A stretch of DNA of 64,000 nucleotides from Bacillus sp. 1780r2a1 (GCA_024134725.1 CP099863.1:442001-506000); one strand, 5' to 3'. Counted from the first letter of the stretch, positions 35,871 to 43,391 are shown. The notes: generated from the sequence alone by a model not told the origin. Numbers and translations: made by a program.

Positions 35871-36071
35871 ATGGAAGTAGTAGCATATATCGCAGGAGCA
35901 TTAGGAATTTCTGAATACTGGGCAAACGTAATTGTAACAGCAATTGAAGCAGGCAGCACAGTTCTAGCTTTAATCTCAATGTTTGCTAGCTTTGGATTAA
36001 CATCAGCACTAATCTTAACAGCTAAATCATTATTGAAAAAAGGCGCTAAGAAAACTGCAGTTGCCTACTAA
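35871..36071 (+). CDS. Circular bacteriocin precursor 4 (third identical protein)
   Basis: Encodes the same 66-aa protein as precursors 2 and 3 but carries five silent third-position changes (ATC to ATT, TTG to TTA, ACA to ACT, GTA to GTT, GCT to GCC). Its downstream flank differs from the other two copies because the tandem repeat ends here. Ribosome site AAAATGAGGTGG as in copy 3. Confidence 0.87.
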   Translation: MEVVAYIAGALGISEYWANVIVTAIEAGSTVLALISMFASFGLTSALILTAKSLLKKGAKKTAVAY

Positions 36072-36103
36072 TACAATTGCAACTACAAATTAAATTGTAG
36101 GGA

Positions 36104-36127
36104 GGGGAACGATGTCGGTCGTTTCCC
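36104..36127 (+). other. mRNA hairpin between bacteriocin genes and the spoIIM-like gene
   Basis: GGGGAACGA pairs with TCGTTTCCC (one G-U) around loop TGTCGG. An upstream hairpin CTACAA/TTGTAG precedes it. No long T run follows, so it is more likely a stabiliser or partial attenuator than a full terminator. Confidence 0.5.
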
Positions 36128-36179
36128 TTAATTTATTATATCAAAATTCTTACATAAAAAAAATCTTAAGGTGGTAAAA

Positions 36180-36695
36180 ATGGAAAAATTATTAAAAGAT
36201 AGATATTTATTTCTATTTTCTGTTGGATGTTTTTTCTTAAGCTTAATTTTTGGACTAGGTTTGGTTTTAAGTGCAGATGTGAACGAAGCTATTAGTAACA
36301 ACAATAATTATTATGCGAAACGAGAAGGGATTTCAGGAGCAACATTCTTTTTTATTCAAAATTTTAAAGTGGTGCTTATGTTACTTTCCGGAATTCTTTG
36401 TTTTGGGCTTTCTACTTTTTTAGTATTAGTAATCAATGGATTTTGGCTTGGGGGTGTAATAGCGAGTCAGTATTTAAATGGCACAAGCGTCTGGGAATTA
36501 TGTATAAGCATATTGCCACATGGAATTTTTGAGATTCCAGCTTTATTATTAGCCGGTTACATAGGATTCGTTGGTTTTAAATTTTATTTTCAAAAAAAGA
36601 ACTGGAAAAGGAATCTATCAACAGTAGGTATTATTGTTGTGTTACTTTTAATAGCAGGCCTTATTGAAGGATTTGTCACGCCTAAGTATATTTAA
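36180..36695 (+). CDS. SpoIIM/DUF95-family membrane protein of the bacteriocin locus
   Basis: 171 aa from ATG 36180 (TTAAGGTGG upstream). Four or five hydrophobic helices, with the family block LWNGFWLGG-like (INGFWLGGVIASQ) and LPHGIFEIPALLLAGYIGF, the HGxxEhxA motif diagnostic of DUF95. Such proteins are standard members of circular bacteriocin clusters and are thought to take part in maturation, secretion or immunity. It is the last gene of the plus-strand block. Confidence 0.88.
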   Translation: MEKLLKDRYLFLFSVGCFFLSLIFGLGLVLSADVNEAISNNNNYYAKREGISGATFFFIQNFKVVLMLLSGILCFGLSTFLVLVINGFWLGGVIASQYLNGTSVWELCISILPHGIFEIPALLLAGYIGFVGFKFYFQKKNWKRNLSTVGIIVVLLLIAGLIEGFVTPKYI

Positions 36696-36705
36696 TAGGC
36701 GTGAC
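36675..36705 (+). other. Hairpin at the end of the spoIIM-like gene
   Basis: Perfect 10-bp stem GTCACGCCTA/TAGGCGTGAC spanning the stop codon, 11-nt loop. It lacks a T run, so a role as 3' mRNA stabiliser or factor-assisted stop is possible. The stretch 36706-36878 shows no gene. Confidence 0.5.
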
Positions 36706-36878
36706 TTAGTGGTTTCATTAAGAAGTCCTTTAAAAAGTGAAGAGAAGATAACCAATCATCTGTTACTAGTATTAGGAATTTCTTCTGTAGGTTAATATGG
36801 CTCTTGTGTTGTTGCTTAGCCATTGTTATGTAGTCTCTAAAACAGAATAAAATGAATGCTACTACCATCGAGACTGTT

Positions 36879-37391
36879 TTAGCTAATGTTGATAAAAAGG
36901 ATTTTTAAAAAGTAATATAATACACCTGCAACCTGAATAATGAGAGTTAAAATTAGAATGCTCATGATAGAGCTTGTAAAGGCAAAACGCTTATTCAATT
37001 TAAAAAAACCTAGGATGACAACGCTACTTAATATGGAAAATAAAGTTAAATCAACAAATAAAGATGAATCGTTATGTGAACGGCTAAAGATAATAATAGT
37101 TGATATGAGTAGAATACTAAGCCCAAAGGTTATTTTTTCTTTTAAAGAGCTTTTTGGTAGCTGTTCTACAATTTTTTGTGTATATTCTCTGGGGTTTTGA
37201 CCAAATAAGTCGTGAAAGTCTTTTCCTTGTTTCTCTCCCTCTAAAAGGTGATCAAGTATTTCATCTCTAATTTCGTTACGTTTTTTCGTGTCTAAATCGC
37301 TGCTAGATAAATATAGACAAAACTCTTCAAACTGTTGCTTATTGTACTTAGTTAATCTAAGCTTTAATCTTTCAACCTCTTGATAAGTCAT
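36879..37391 (-). CDS. HAAS-domain membrane protein, partner of PadR
   Basis: 170 aa. The N-terminal 90 residues are cytosolic and helical (KRNEIRDEILDHLLEGEKQGKDFHDLFG), as in HAAS/DUF1700-type signalling domains; four hydrophobic helices follow. Its ATG overlaps the padR stop by 4 bases. PadR-HAAS pairs are common regulatory couples in Firmicutes, the membrane protein modulating the repressor. Inside the bacteriocin island it could link production to envelope state (inference). Confidence 0.75.
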   Translation of the reverse strand: MTYQEVERLKLRLTKYNKQQFEEFCLYLSSSDLDTKKRNEIRDEILDHLLEGEKQGKDFHDLFGQNPREYTQKIVEQLPKSSLKEKITFGLSILLISTIIIFSRSHNDSSLFVDLTLFSILSSVVILGFFKLNKRFAFTSSIMSILILTLIIQVAGVLYYFLKILFINIS

Positions 37392-37738
37392 ACTCGTGAG
37401 TGCTCCTCTCTATGTTTTAGAAAATAATTTACTGATTTTTCTAATTTTACCCATTCATCTTCAAAGCCTTGTAAAAATTCTAGACCTTCTGGTGTTATTT
37501 TGTAATACTTTCGCCTTGGTCCTGTTTTGGATTCAATAAAGTAGGCAGAAATAAGCTTTTCTTTCTGTAATCTCAGCAATAGAGGATAAATGGTTCCTTC
37601 ACTTACTTTGTTAAATCCACCTTTTCTCAACTTCTCAATTAATTCATATCCATATATTTCATTTTGCTTAATAAGAGATAGAATACTACCTTCTAATAAG
37701 CCTTTAATCATCTGACTATAAATAGACAGTACTTTCAC
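37388..37738 (-). CDS. PadR-family transcriptional regulator
   Basis: About 116 aa. Winged helix with the PadR blocks LLEGSILSLIKQNEIYGYELIEKL and VSEGTIYPLLLRLQKEKLI, then GPRRKYYKITPEGLEFL. Start uncertain: GTG 37738 behind AGAAAGG is chosen; the frame is open to 37765 and an internal ATG lies at 37711. Divergent from agrB; the 230-bp gap between them holds the agrB promoter, so agrBD is a plausible target. Confidence 0.82.
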   Translation of the reverse strand: MKVLSIYSQMIKGLLEGSILSLIKQNEIYGYELIEKLRKGGFNKVSEGTIYPLLLRLQKEKLISAYFIESKTGPRRKYYKITPEGLEFLQGFEDEWVKLEKSVNYFLKHREEHSRV

Positions 37739-37886
37739 CAGCCTTTCTGAACTATAGTTGAGCAATATAGATGGGTTATAAAAATTATCTTATAAATACT
37801 AAATCTAAAATACTAGCATGACGTATAAAGGTTTAAAAATGTACTATAAATTCCAAAATAAGAATTTTTAGGGGAGTTTTTGCGTT

Positions 37887-37934
37887 TTAATTTAACTGTA
37901 TTAATTTAACTTAATAGTATTTTTGTGCTAATAT
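37887..37934 (+). promoter_or_regulatory. agrBD promoter with direct repeats
   Basis: Two copies of TTAATTTAACT at 37887-37897 and 37901-37911 (14-bp period). The second forms a -35 (TTAACT), then 17 bp and an extended -10 TGCTAATAT (TAATAT at 37929). The repeats resemble reversed AgrA half sites and are candidate binding sites for the LytTR regulator. Confidence 0.55.
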
Positions 37935-37971
37935 AACGATTGTAAATTATAGTTTGTTTGGAGGAGTAAGT

Positions 37972-38607
37972 GTGAATTGGGGACCAAAAGACTTAGCTCA
38001 AGCAATAACCAATGAAGTTATTGCTCACGAAAGTAGCTTTAGAAAAGTAAGCGGAAAAATTCGCTATGGTTTAGAAATGATGATTATTTTACTTTATCAG
38101 GTTTTCATTGTTTTACTATTGGGCTCTCTATTTGATCTATTTTTTCTCACATTACTTTGCTTACTGTCTCTATCCATGTTTCGAATGTTTTCCGGAGGAG
38201 CACATTTCTCTAAATTTCATCACTGTTTAATTGCAAGCGTTATGCTTATCTTCACCATTTCTTTTACTTCTAAGTATCTCTCACCTATGCTTGATATTAT
38301 TTATTGGCAGATCATTGCTTATCCAATAGTCATTTTCTTTGTTTGGCGATATGCACCCATTTTATTTAAGAAAGAAGCAGCTTTTAGTAATTCGCAGAAA
38401 CAAAAAAATAAATGGACCTCTATTTTAATTGCACTATTTCTGATGATTATAAGTTTATTTATTCCCAAGGCATATGCAATTGTCATCATGCAAGTACTGG
38501 TTTATCAAACATTTACGATTACACCTATTGGAGTATTTATCATACACTCAATAGATAAAATTTTAATAAAGAAGGAGATTGATTTAAATGAAAAAGTATC
38601 TTTATAA
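37972..38607 (+). CDS. agrB: AgrB-like pheromone-processing membrane endopeptidase
   Basis: 211 aa from GTG 37972 (GGAGGAGTAAGT upstream; the TTG at 37954 is in front of that site). Membrane cysteine protease of the AgrB family. The catalytic pair is intact: His 78 and Cys 85 in RMFSGGAHFSKFHHC, the same 7-residue spacing as His77/Cys84 of staphylococcal AgrB. Five or six helices. It should cut the AgrD-like precursor and form the thiolactone ring. Its 3' end overlaps the agrD start by 20 bases. Confidence 0.92.
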   Translation: MNWGPKDLAQAITNEVIAHESSFRKVSGKIRYGLEMMIILLYQVFIVLLLGSLFDLFFLTLLCLLSLSMFRMFSGGAHFSKFHHCLIASVMLIFTISFTSKYLSPMLDIIYWQIIAYPIVIFFVWRYAPILFKKEAAFSNSQKQKNKWTSILIALFLMIISLFIPKAYAIVIMQVLVYQTFTITPIGVFIIHSIDKILIKKEIDLNEKVSL

Positions 38608-38719
38608 TTTTGTTGCTGCTACAGGTTTATTTATGACACAAGCTACCTTTACAACAAGTTGTTTTCTAGGATTGTATGAACCTGAACTTCCTGAAGATGA
38701 AGACGAAGAACTACAATAA
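38588..38719 (+). CDS. agrD: AgrD-like cyclic peptide pheromone precursor
   Basis: 43 residues beginning MKKYLYNFVAATGLFMTQAT, then FTTSCFLGLY and the acidic tail EPELPEDEDEELQ. This is the tripartite AgrD plan: amphipathic N-terminal leader, pheromone core with one Cys, and an acidic C-terminal recognition tail (compare DEPEVPEEL in staphylococci). Aligning EPELP with EPEVP puts the AgrB cut after Leu 29, so the ring would be Cys25-Phe-Leu-Gly-Leu29, a five-residue thiolactone with a short N-terminal tail. GGAG lies 10 bases before the ATG, within agrB. Confidence 0.85.
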   Translation: MKKYLYNFVAATGLFMTQATFTTSCFLGLYEPELPEDEDEELQ

Positions 38720-38764
38720 GTTTACAATGATTTTTTTAAAATTATTTCCATTTTTAAAGTAGTT

Positions 38765-38810
38765 AAATAGCCAGTTTTCGGTACTAAACCGATAACTGGC
38801 TATTTACGTT
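38765..38810 (+). terminator. Terminator after agrD
   Basis: AAATAGCCAGTT/AACTGGCTATTT with inner CGGT/ACCG pairs. T run is short. It closes the bacteriocin island. Confidence 0.7.
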
Positions 38811-38911
38811 TGTTATGCGTATTATCTGTTAGAGATACCTTAATCTTATAAATGAAGATGATTTTATGATAAAATTATGTGTGTCAAAAAACATTAGAAG
38901 TGAGGAATTAC

Positions 38912-39787
38912 ATGAATGCGTTAAAACAGCATCGAAAATCGAGTAAAAAAAAGCTGCTGTTTCGAGGCCTTTTAGTCATCATTGGTGGCATTATCGCAGG
39001 TTATGGGTTAGAAACAGTATTAATTCCAAATAGCGTATCTGATGGGGGCGTAACGGGACTTAGCATCGTTGGTTCACAGCTTTTTGGAGTTCCACTAGGT
39101 GTGTTAATCGCTATTATCAACCTTCCGTTCATTTGGTTAGGATATAAACAAATTGGAAAAAGCTTCGCTATCTTTTCAATCATCGGTATTGCTTCTCTAG
39201 CAATTAGTACAACTCTTATGCATCATACTCCAGCAATTATCGAAGGAGATACGCTTTTAGTAACCGTTGTAGGTGGTGTAATCCTTGGTTTTGGAATGGG
39301 TTTAGCACTGCGTAACGGAGGCGCATTGGACGGTATTGATATGCTTGCTGTTCTCCTTTCACGAAAGTCCCCGTTTGGAACAAGTGACCTTATTTTATTT
39401 TTAAATATGTTTGTTTTTATCGTGGTTTCTTTTGTGTTTGGCTTACAAGGAGCTATCCTTTCTGCAATTGCTTACTTCATTGCTTCAAAGGTCATTCATG
39501 TCGTTGAAGTAGGACTAAGCGGTTCAAAAGCGTTTGAAATTATTACAAGTGAGCCTGTCTTAATGGTTAAAACGATTCGTGATCGACTTGGTCGAAGCGC
39601 TACATATAAAGAAGTATACGGCGGATATTCTCATGAGAAGTTCAAAGAAATTACGTGCGTCATTAACCGTTTAGAGGAAAGTAAGATGAAGGAAATTATC
39701 AACGAGATTGATCCGAACGCATTTGTGCGCGTATATGACGTTGCCGAAGTAAAGGGTGGAAACTTTAGAAAAACCAACATTCATTAA
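38912..39787 (+). CDS. YitT-family membrane protein (DUF161/DUF2179)
   Basis: 291 aa from ATG 38912 (GTGAGGAATTAC upstream). Five or six N-terminal helices with the YitT block IPNSVSDGGVTGLSIV, and a C-terminal DUF2179 cytosolic domain (RDRLGRSATYKEVYGGYSHEKFKEITCVINRLE). Family function unknown; common in several copies in Bacillus. Confidence 0.9.
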   Translation: MNALKQHRKSSKKKLLFRGLLVIIGGIIAGYGLETVLIPNSVSDGGVTGLSIVGSQLFGVPLGVLIAIINLPFIWLGYKQIGKSFAIFSIIGIASLAISTTLMHHTPAIIEGDTLLVTVVGGVILGFGMGLALRNGGALDGIDMLAVLLSRKSPFGTSDLILFLNMFVFIVVSFVFGLQGAILSAIAYFIASKVIHVVEVGLSGSKAFEIITSEPVLMVKTIRDRLGRSATYKEVYGGYSHEKFKEITCVINRLEESKMKEIINEIDPNAFVRVYDVAEVKGGNFRKTNIH

Positions 39788-39868
39788 ATTAATCTTTTTA
39801 TTCTGTATAAAATTGGTATTATCTAGAGGTGGAAGGATTATCCAACAACCTATCCAATAAAAACCAGA

Positions 39869-39897
39869 TTGACAGATTAGGAAGAAAGATGTAGACT
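39869..39897 (+). promoter_or_regulatory. Sigma-A promoter of the lysine transporter
   Basis: TTGACA, 17-bp spacer, TAGACT. Places the transcription start near 39904, about 30 bases before the lysine aptamer. Confidence 0.7.
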
Positions 39898-39929
39898 TGA
39901 AACAAATTTAATAAGACCTCACTTTTAGT

Positions 39930-40085
39930 CAAGTGAGGTAGAGGCGCGGTATTTAACAGTCTTTAGTAGAGTTTGAGAGACGTTGAAGCTAGGGAGAAGG
40001 AAATATCGCCGAAGTGAGTAAATTGTTCTCAACGATTGCTTGCTGGGTCTGTAGTGAAGAACTGCAGGACTGTCTCGATAAGTTT
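39930..40085 (+). promoter_or_regulatory. Lysine riboswitch (L box)
   Basis: All conserved blocks of the class occur in order: GAGGTAGAGGCGC, TTAGTAGAG, GGGAGAAGGAAATATCGCCGAAG, TTGTTCTCAA, GCTGGGTCTG, and CAGGACTGTC. The spacing matches the lysC leader of Bacillus. A terminator lies 65 bp downstream, so lysine should end transcription of the transporter genes. Boundaries are approximate. Confidence 0.92.
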
Positions 40086-40149
40086 ACCAGCTTATTGAGT
40101 TGTGCTATCTCATCTTTTAAAAGAGAGGACTTTAGGGAACGATGAACGA

Positions 40150-40182
40150 AACGACCTGAGTATATCTCGGGTCGTTTTTTTA
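40150..40182 (+). terminator. Lysine riboswitch terminator
   Basis: AACGACCTGAG/CTCGGGTCGTT (11-bp stem, one G-T) with loop TATAT and T7 run, 42 bp ahead of the transporter gene. Confidence 0.85.
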
Positions 40183-40223
40183 TTGTCTTCAAAGCTTAAA
40201 AAGATATAAGGGGGAAACAAATT

Positions 40224-41060
40224 ATGAAAAGAAAAGCAGGGTTTTTCTTAACATTATTGCTTTCAGCAGTCGTTTTATTAGCAGGCTGTGGGCAAAGCAG
40301 TGAGTCAGCATCAGGTTCAGGAGATGCTGATACGTTTACGGTAGGTTTAGAAGCGGGCTATCCACCATTTAACTGGACTCAGAACGACGATTCAAATGGC
40401 GCGGTTAAAATTAAAGGCAGCTCACAGTATGCAGGCGGCTACGATGTTGAAATGGCCAAGAAAATTGCTGATGGATTAGGCAAAGAGCTAGTAATTGTAA
40501 AAACTGAGTGGGATGGACTTGTACCAGCCTTAACATCAGGTAAGATTGATGCGATTGTTGCAGGAATGTCACCAACCTCAGAGCGAAAAGAAACAATCGA
40601 TTTCTCTGATAACTACTATAATTCAAACTTAGTAATGGTTGTGAAAAAAGGTGGTAAGTATGAGGGAGCTACAAAAATTGCAGATTTCAAAGGTGCAAAA
40701 GTTACGGCTCAATTAAACACGTTCCACTATTCAGTAATTGATCAAATTAAAGGTGTATCAAAAGAAACAGCAATGGATAATTTCCCAGCAATGCGCGTAG
40801 CGTTAGAGTCAGGAGTTATTGATGGTTATGTATCAGAGCGACCTGAAGCAGTAAGTGCTTCAGCAGCAAACGATAATTTTGCAATGGTTGAGTTCAAAGA
40901 TGGCTTTAAAACATCAGCTGATGATACAGCTGTAGCGGTAGGTCTTAAAAAAGACAGTGAACTAAAAGAAGAAATTAATAAAGCCTTAAAAGGCATTTCA
41001 GAAGACGAGCGCACTAGCATTATGGATACGGCAATCAAAAATCAACCAGCAGCAAAATAA
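40224..41060 (+). CDS. Amino acid ABC transporter substrate-binding lipoprotein, probably lysine
   Basis: 278 aa. Signal peptide with lipobox LLAGC (Cys 22). SBP family 3 domain: TFTVGLEAGYPPFNW, GGYDVEMAKKIADGLGKELVIV, LVPALTSGKIDAIVAGMSPTSERKETIDFSD. The lysine riboswitch just upstream gives the ligand: lysine or a close basic amino acid. AAGGGGGAAAC precedes the ATG. First gene of a three-gene importer operon. Confidence 0.92.
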   Translation: MKRKAGFFLTLLLSAVVLLAGCGQSSESASGSGDADTFTVGLEAGYPPFNWTQNDDSNGAVKIKGSSQYAGGYDVEMAKKIADGLGKELVIVKTEWDGLVPALTSGKIDAIVAGMSPTSERKETIDFSDNYYNSNLVMVVKKGGKYEGATKIADFKGAKVTAQLNTFHYSVIDQIKGVSKETAMDNFPAMRVALESGVIDGYVSERPEAVSASAANDNFAMVEFKDGFKTSADDTAVAVGLKKDSELKEEINKALKGISEDERTSIMDTAIKNQPAAK

Positions 41061-41123
41061 TGATGACATAAAACCGGCTGTATACTGCAGTCGGTTTTGT
41101 AATGAGGTAAAGGAGGAAGAACG

Positions 41124-41852
41124 ATGAGTTTTGAATGGATTATCACAATCATCTCAGAAAACTGGCCAATGTTCCTACGCGGAGCTGGGATGACGCTGCT
41201 AATTGCGCTAACAGGTACCGTTATTGGAGCGATTATTGGGTTGGTTGCCGGTATTGTCCGCACTGTTCCAACGCCAAAGAGCGGGCTGAAAAAAGCAGGG
41301 TTGAAGGTAACGAATTTCGTTTTATCTGTATACATTGAATTTTTCCGAGGTACGCCAATGATCGTGCAAGCAATGGTTATTTACTATGGTTCAGCGCTTG
41401 CATTTGGGTTTGATATGAACGTGATGTTAGCAGCGGTGATTGTTGTATCAATTAATACGGGAGCATATATGGCTGAGATTGTACGAGGGGGTATTATTTC
41501 AGTTGATAAGGGACAGTTCGAGGCAGCTAAAGCCATTGGGATGAATCATTATCAAACAATGATGAATGTTGTTTTGCCTCAAGTTATTCGTAACATCTTA
41601 CCAGCAACGGGTAACCAGTTTGTGATTAATATTAAAGATACGTCAGTATTGAACGTTATTTCTGTGTCTGAGCTATACTTTGTTACGAAATCAGTCGCAG
41701 GAAACAACTTTAGATATTTTGAATCATTCTTTGTTGCTTGTATGATTTACTTCGTCATGACGTTTGCCGTATCACAGATTCTGCGTTACTTTGAGCGTAA
41801 ATTAGACGGACCCGATAGCTACACGATGATTAAAACGGACCAAAATCGATAA
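41124..41852 (+). CDS. Amino acid ABC transporter permease, probably lysine
   Basis: 242 aa, HisM/GlnP type with about five helices. The EAA loop reads GQFEAAKAIGMNHYQTMMNVVLPQ. An N-terminal NWPMFLRGAGMTLLIAL block is typical. AAAGGAGGAAG precedes the ATG. The hairpin-like sequence AACCGGC...GTCGGTTT in the 63-bp gap upstream may set the ratio of binding protein to permease. Confidence 0.93.
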   Translation: MSFEWIITIISENWPMFLRGAGMTLLIALTGTVIGAIIGLVAGIVRTVPTPKSGLKKAGLKVTNFVLSVYIEFFRGTPMIVQAMVIYYGSALAFGFDMNVMLAAVIVVSINTGAYMAEIVRGGIISVDKGQFEAAKAIGMNHYQTMMNVVLPQVIRNILPATGNQFVINIKDTSVLNVISVSELYFVTKSVAGNNFRYFESFFVACMIYFVMTFAVSQILRYFERKLDGPDSYTMIKTDQNR

Positions 41853-41876
41853 TGAAGGGTAAGGAGGTATAAGAAA

Positions 41877-42617
41877 ATGGAACAAGTAATTGATATTCAG
41901 CATTTAAACAAAGCTTATGGAAGTCATGAAGTATTAAAGGATATTAATTTCTCTGTTAACAAAGGAGAAGTCGTGACGATTATTGGTTCTTCAGGATCAG
42001 GGAAGTCAACGCTTCTTCGCTGTATCAATTTATTAGAACAGCCAAACGGTGGACAGATTATTTACAAAGGCGAAAACATTTTAGATGACCGTCATAATCT
42101 TTTTGATTACCGCAAAAACCTAGGAATGGTTTTTCAACAGTTCAACCTATTTGATAACCATAATGTTTTAAATAACTGCGTGGTAGGACAAGTCAAAGTA
42201 TTAAAGCGTTCAAAAGAAGAAGCTGAAAAGGTAGCGTTGGGCTATTTAAAGGTCGTTGGAATGGATCAATATATTAATGCAAAGCCAAGACAGCTTTCAG
42301 GTGGTCAAAAGCAGCGTGTGGCCATTGCTCGTGCTTTGTCCATGAAGCCTGATGTCCTTTTGTTTGATGAACCAACATCAGCTTTAGACCCTGAGATGGT
42401 AGGAGAAGTATTAAAGGTTATGAAGGAACTTGCCGAGTCAGGTCTAACAATGCTTATTGTAACGCATGAAATGGAATTTGCTAAAGAGGTATCAGATCGC
42501 ATTGTCTTTATGGATAAAGGTGTCATTGCAGAAGAAGGTACTCCTGAGCAAATCTTTAATAATCCAACACAAGAACGTACGCGTGAGTTCTTAAAACGTA
42601 CGTTAAAAGATAAATAA
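41877..42617 (+). CDS. Amino acid ABC transporter ATPase, probably lysine
   Basis: 246 aa, GlnQ type. Walker [14 protein letters not shown], signature [15 protein letters not shown], Walker B VLLFDEP, switch His in VTHEM. AAGGAGG before ATG 41877. Ends the importer operon; a terminator overlaps its stop. Confidence 0.94.
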   Translation: MEQVIDIQHLNKAYGSHEVLKDINFSVNKGEVVTIIGSSGSGKSTLLRCINLLEQPNGGQIIYKGENILDDRHNLFDYRKNLGMVFQQFNLFDNHNVLNNCVVGQVKVLKRSKEEAEKVALGYLKVVGMDQYINAKPRQLSGGQKQRVAIARALSMKPDVLLFDEPTSALDPEMVGEVLKVMKELAESGLTMLIVTHEMEFAKEVSDRIVFMDKGVIAEEGTPEQIFNNPTQERTREFLKRTLKDK

Positions 42618-42645
42618 GAAAAGCCCTTGTAGGGGCTTTTTCTTA
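42617..42645. terminator. Bidirectional terminator
   Basis: AAAAGCCC/GGGGCTTTTT with a short loop between the importer operon and the convergent TetR gene. Confidence 0.8.
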
Positions 42646-43257
42646 TTTATATAGCCCTCGAATGTAAACAGATGCAATGTTCCGCGCAATTTCTTCAATG
42701 GAGCTTTCATATTCATGCCGAACGATATCCCATAGATACATTTCATTAGTGAAAAACCAGCCTCTTGCTACTAACTCATGATTTAATTCATCTCTAGCAA
42801 GCCCCTTCTTTTGAGCATAAGCGATATCTTGTGAGATGCGCTGAATAAATTTCTTTCGAATGTTTTTCCAGCTTTCGGACACGACAGGAGCAATTCCAAT
42901 TGCTTGTTCGAATACCTGCATCATGCTGCGTTCATGCTCGGCCATATGTAAAAAAGCATTTGTTTGTTTATGAATGATATCCGTTGCTTCCTCTTTTGTT
43001 TGTGGAAAAAAGGAGGTTTCTGCAATCTTATAGAATTCCGCCATGACGCTGTCCATGAGAACGATTAATAGCTCTTCTTTTCCTTTAAAATGAACGTACG
43101 CTGTTCCGTAGCCAACTTCAGCTTTTTCAATAACCTGTTTAATGGTTGTTTTTTGAAACCCTTCTTCCATAAACACTTCTTTGGCTGCGTGTAATAGTTT
43201 TTGGCGCGTTTTAATCGAACGCAAATGTCGCTTATCTTCTATGTTATGTTCTGTCAT
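42643..43257 (-). CDS. TetR-family regulator, probable repressor of the kyn operon
   Basis: 204 aa from ATG 43257 (GGGAGGG upstream at slightly long spacing; frame open to 43296). Helix-turn-helix TTIKQVIEKAEVGYGTAYVHFKGKEELLIVLMD at residues about 35-66. It is divergent from kynU, and two palindromes lie in the shared promoter region, one over the kynU -35. The likely effector is tryptophan or kynurenine, by context only. Confidence 0.88.
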   Translation of the reverse strand: MTEHNIEDKRHLRSIKTRQKLLHAAKEVFMEEGFQKTTIKQVIEKAEVGYGTAYVHFKGKEELLIVLMDSVMAEFYKIAETSFFPQTKEEATDIIHKQTNAFLHMAEHERSMMQVFEQAIGIAPVVSESWKNIRKKFIQRISQDIAYAQKKGLARDELNHELVARGWFFTNEMYLWDIVRHEYESSIEEIARNIASVYIRGLYK

Positions 43258-43327
43258 GATGGACGATCCCTCCCAGCTTTCTTTAATTTCTAGCATATAG
43301 AAAATCTGATAAAAGGAAAAGAGGTAG

Positions 43328-43356
43328 TTTCTGAAAATGTTTATAATTTTCAGAAA
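43328..43356. promoter_or_regulatory. Palindrome between tetR and kynU
   Basis: Perfect 11-bp inverted repeat TTTCTGAAAAT/ATTTTCAGAAA with a 7-nt centre. Size and symmetry fit a TetR operator. Confidence 0.65.
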
Positions 43357-43363
43357 TATAATA

Positions 43364-43391
43364 TTGACACTGTGTCATATTGTTTGATAAT
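43364..43391 (+). promoter_or_regulatory. kyn operon promoter with overlapping palindrome
   Basis: TTGACA (43364), 16 bp, GATAAT (43386). The perfect palindrome TGACAC-T-GTGTCA (43365-43377) covers the -35 box, so a bound protein would block RNA polymerase. Confidence 0.7.

Larger units (their letters stand above)
35405..36071 (+). repeat. Tandem triplication, 233-bp unit
   Basis: Units at 35405-35637 and 35638-35870 are essentially identical including the intergenic spacer; the third, 35871-36071, is the coding part only. Each unit is one complete bacteriocin gene plus ribosome site. Confidence 0.92.

Noticed and set aside
35328-35979. Repeated minus-strand frames of 60-61 codons opposite the bacteriocin copies
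   Set aside because: They are the shadow of the tandem repeat; Leu/Arg-rich low-complexity translation with no start signals.
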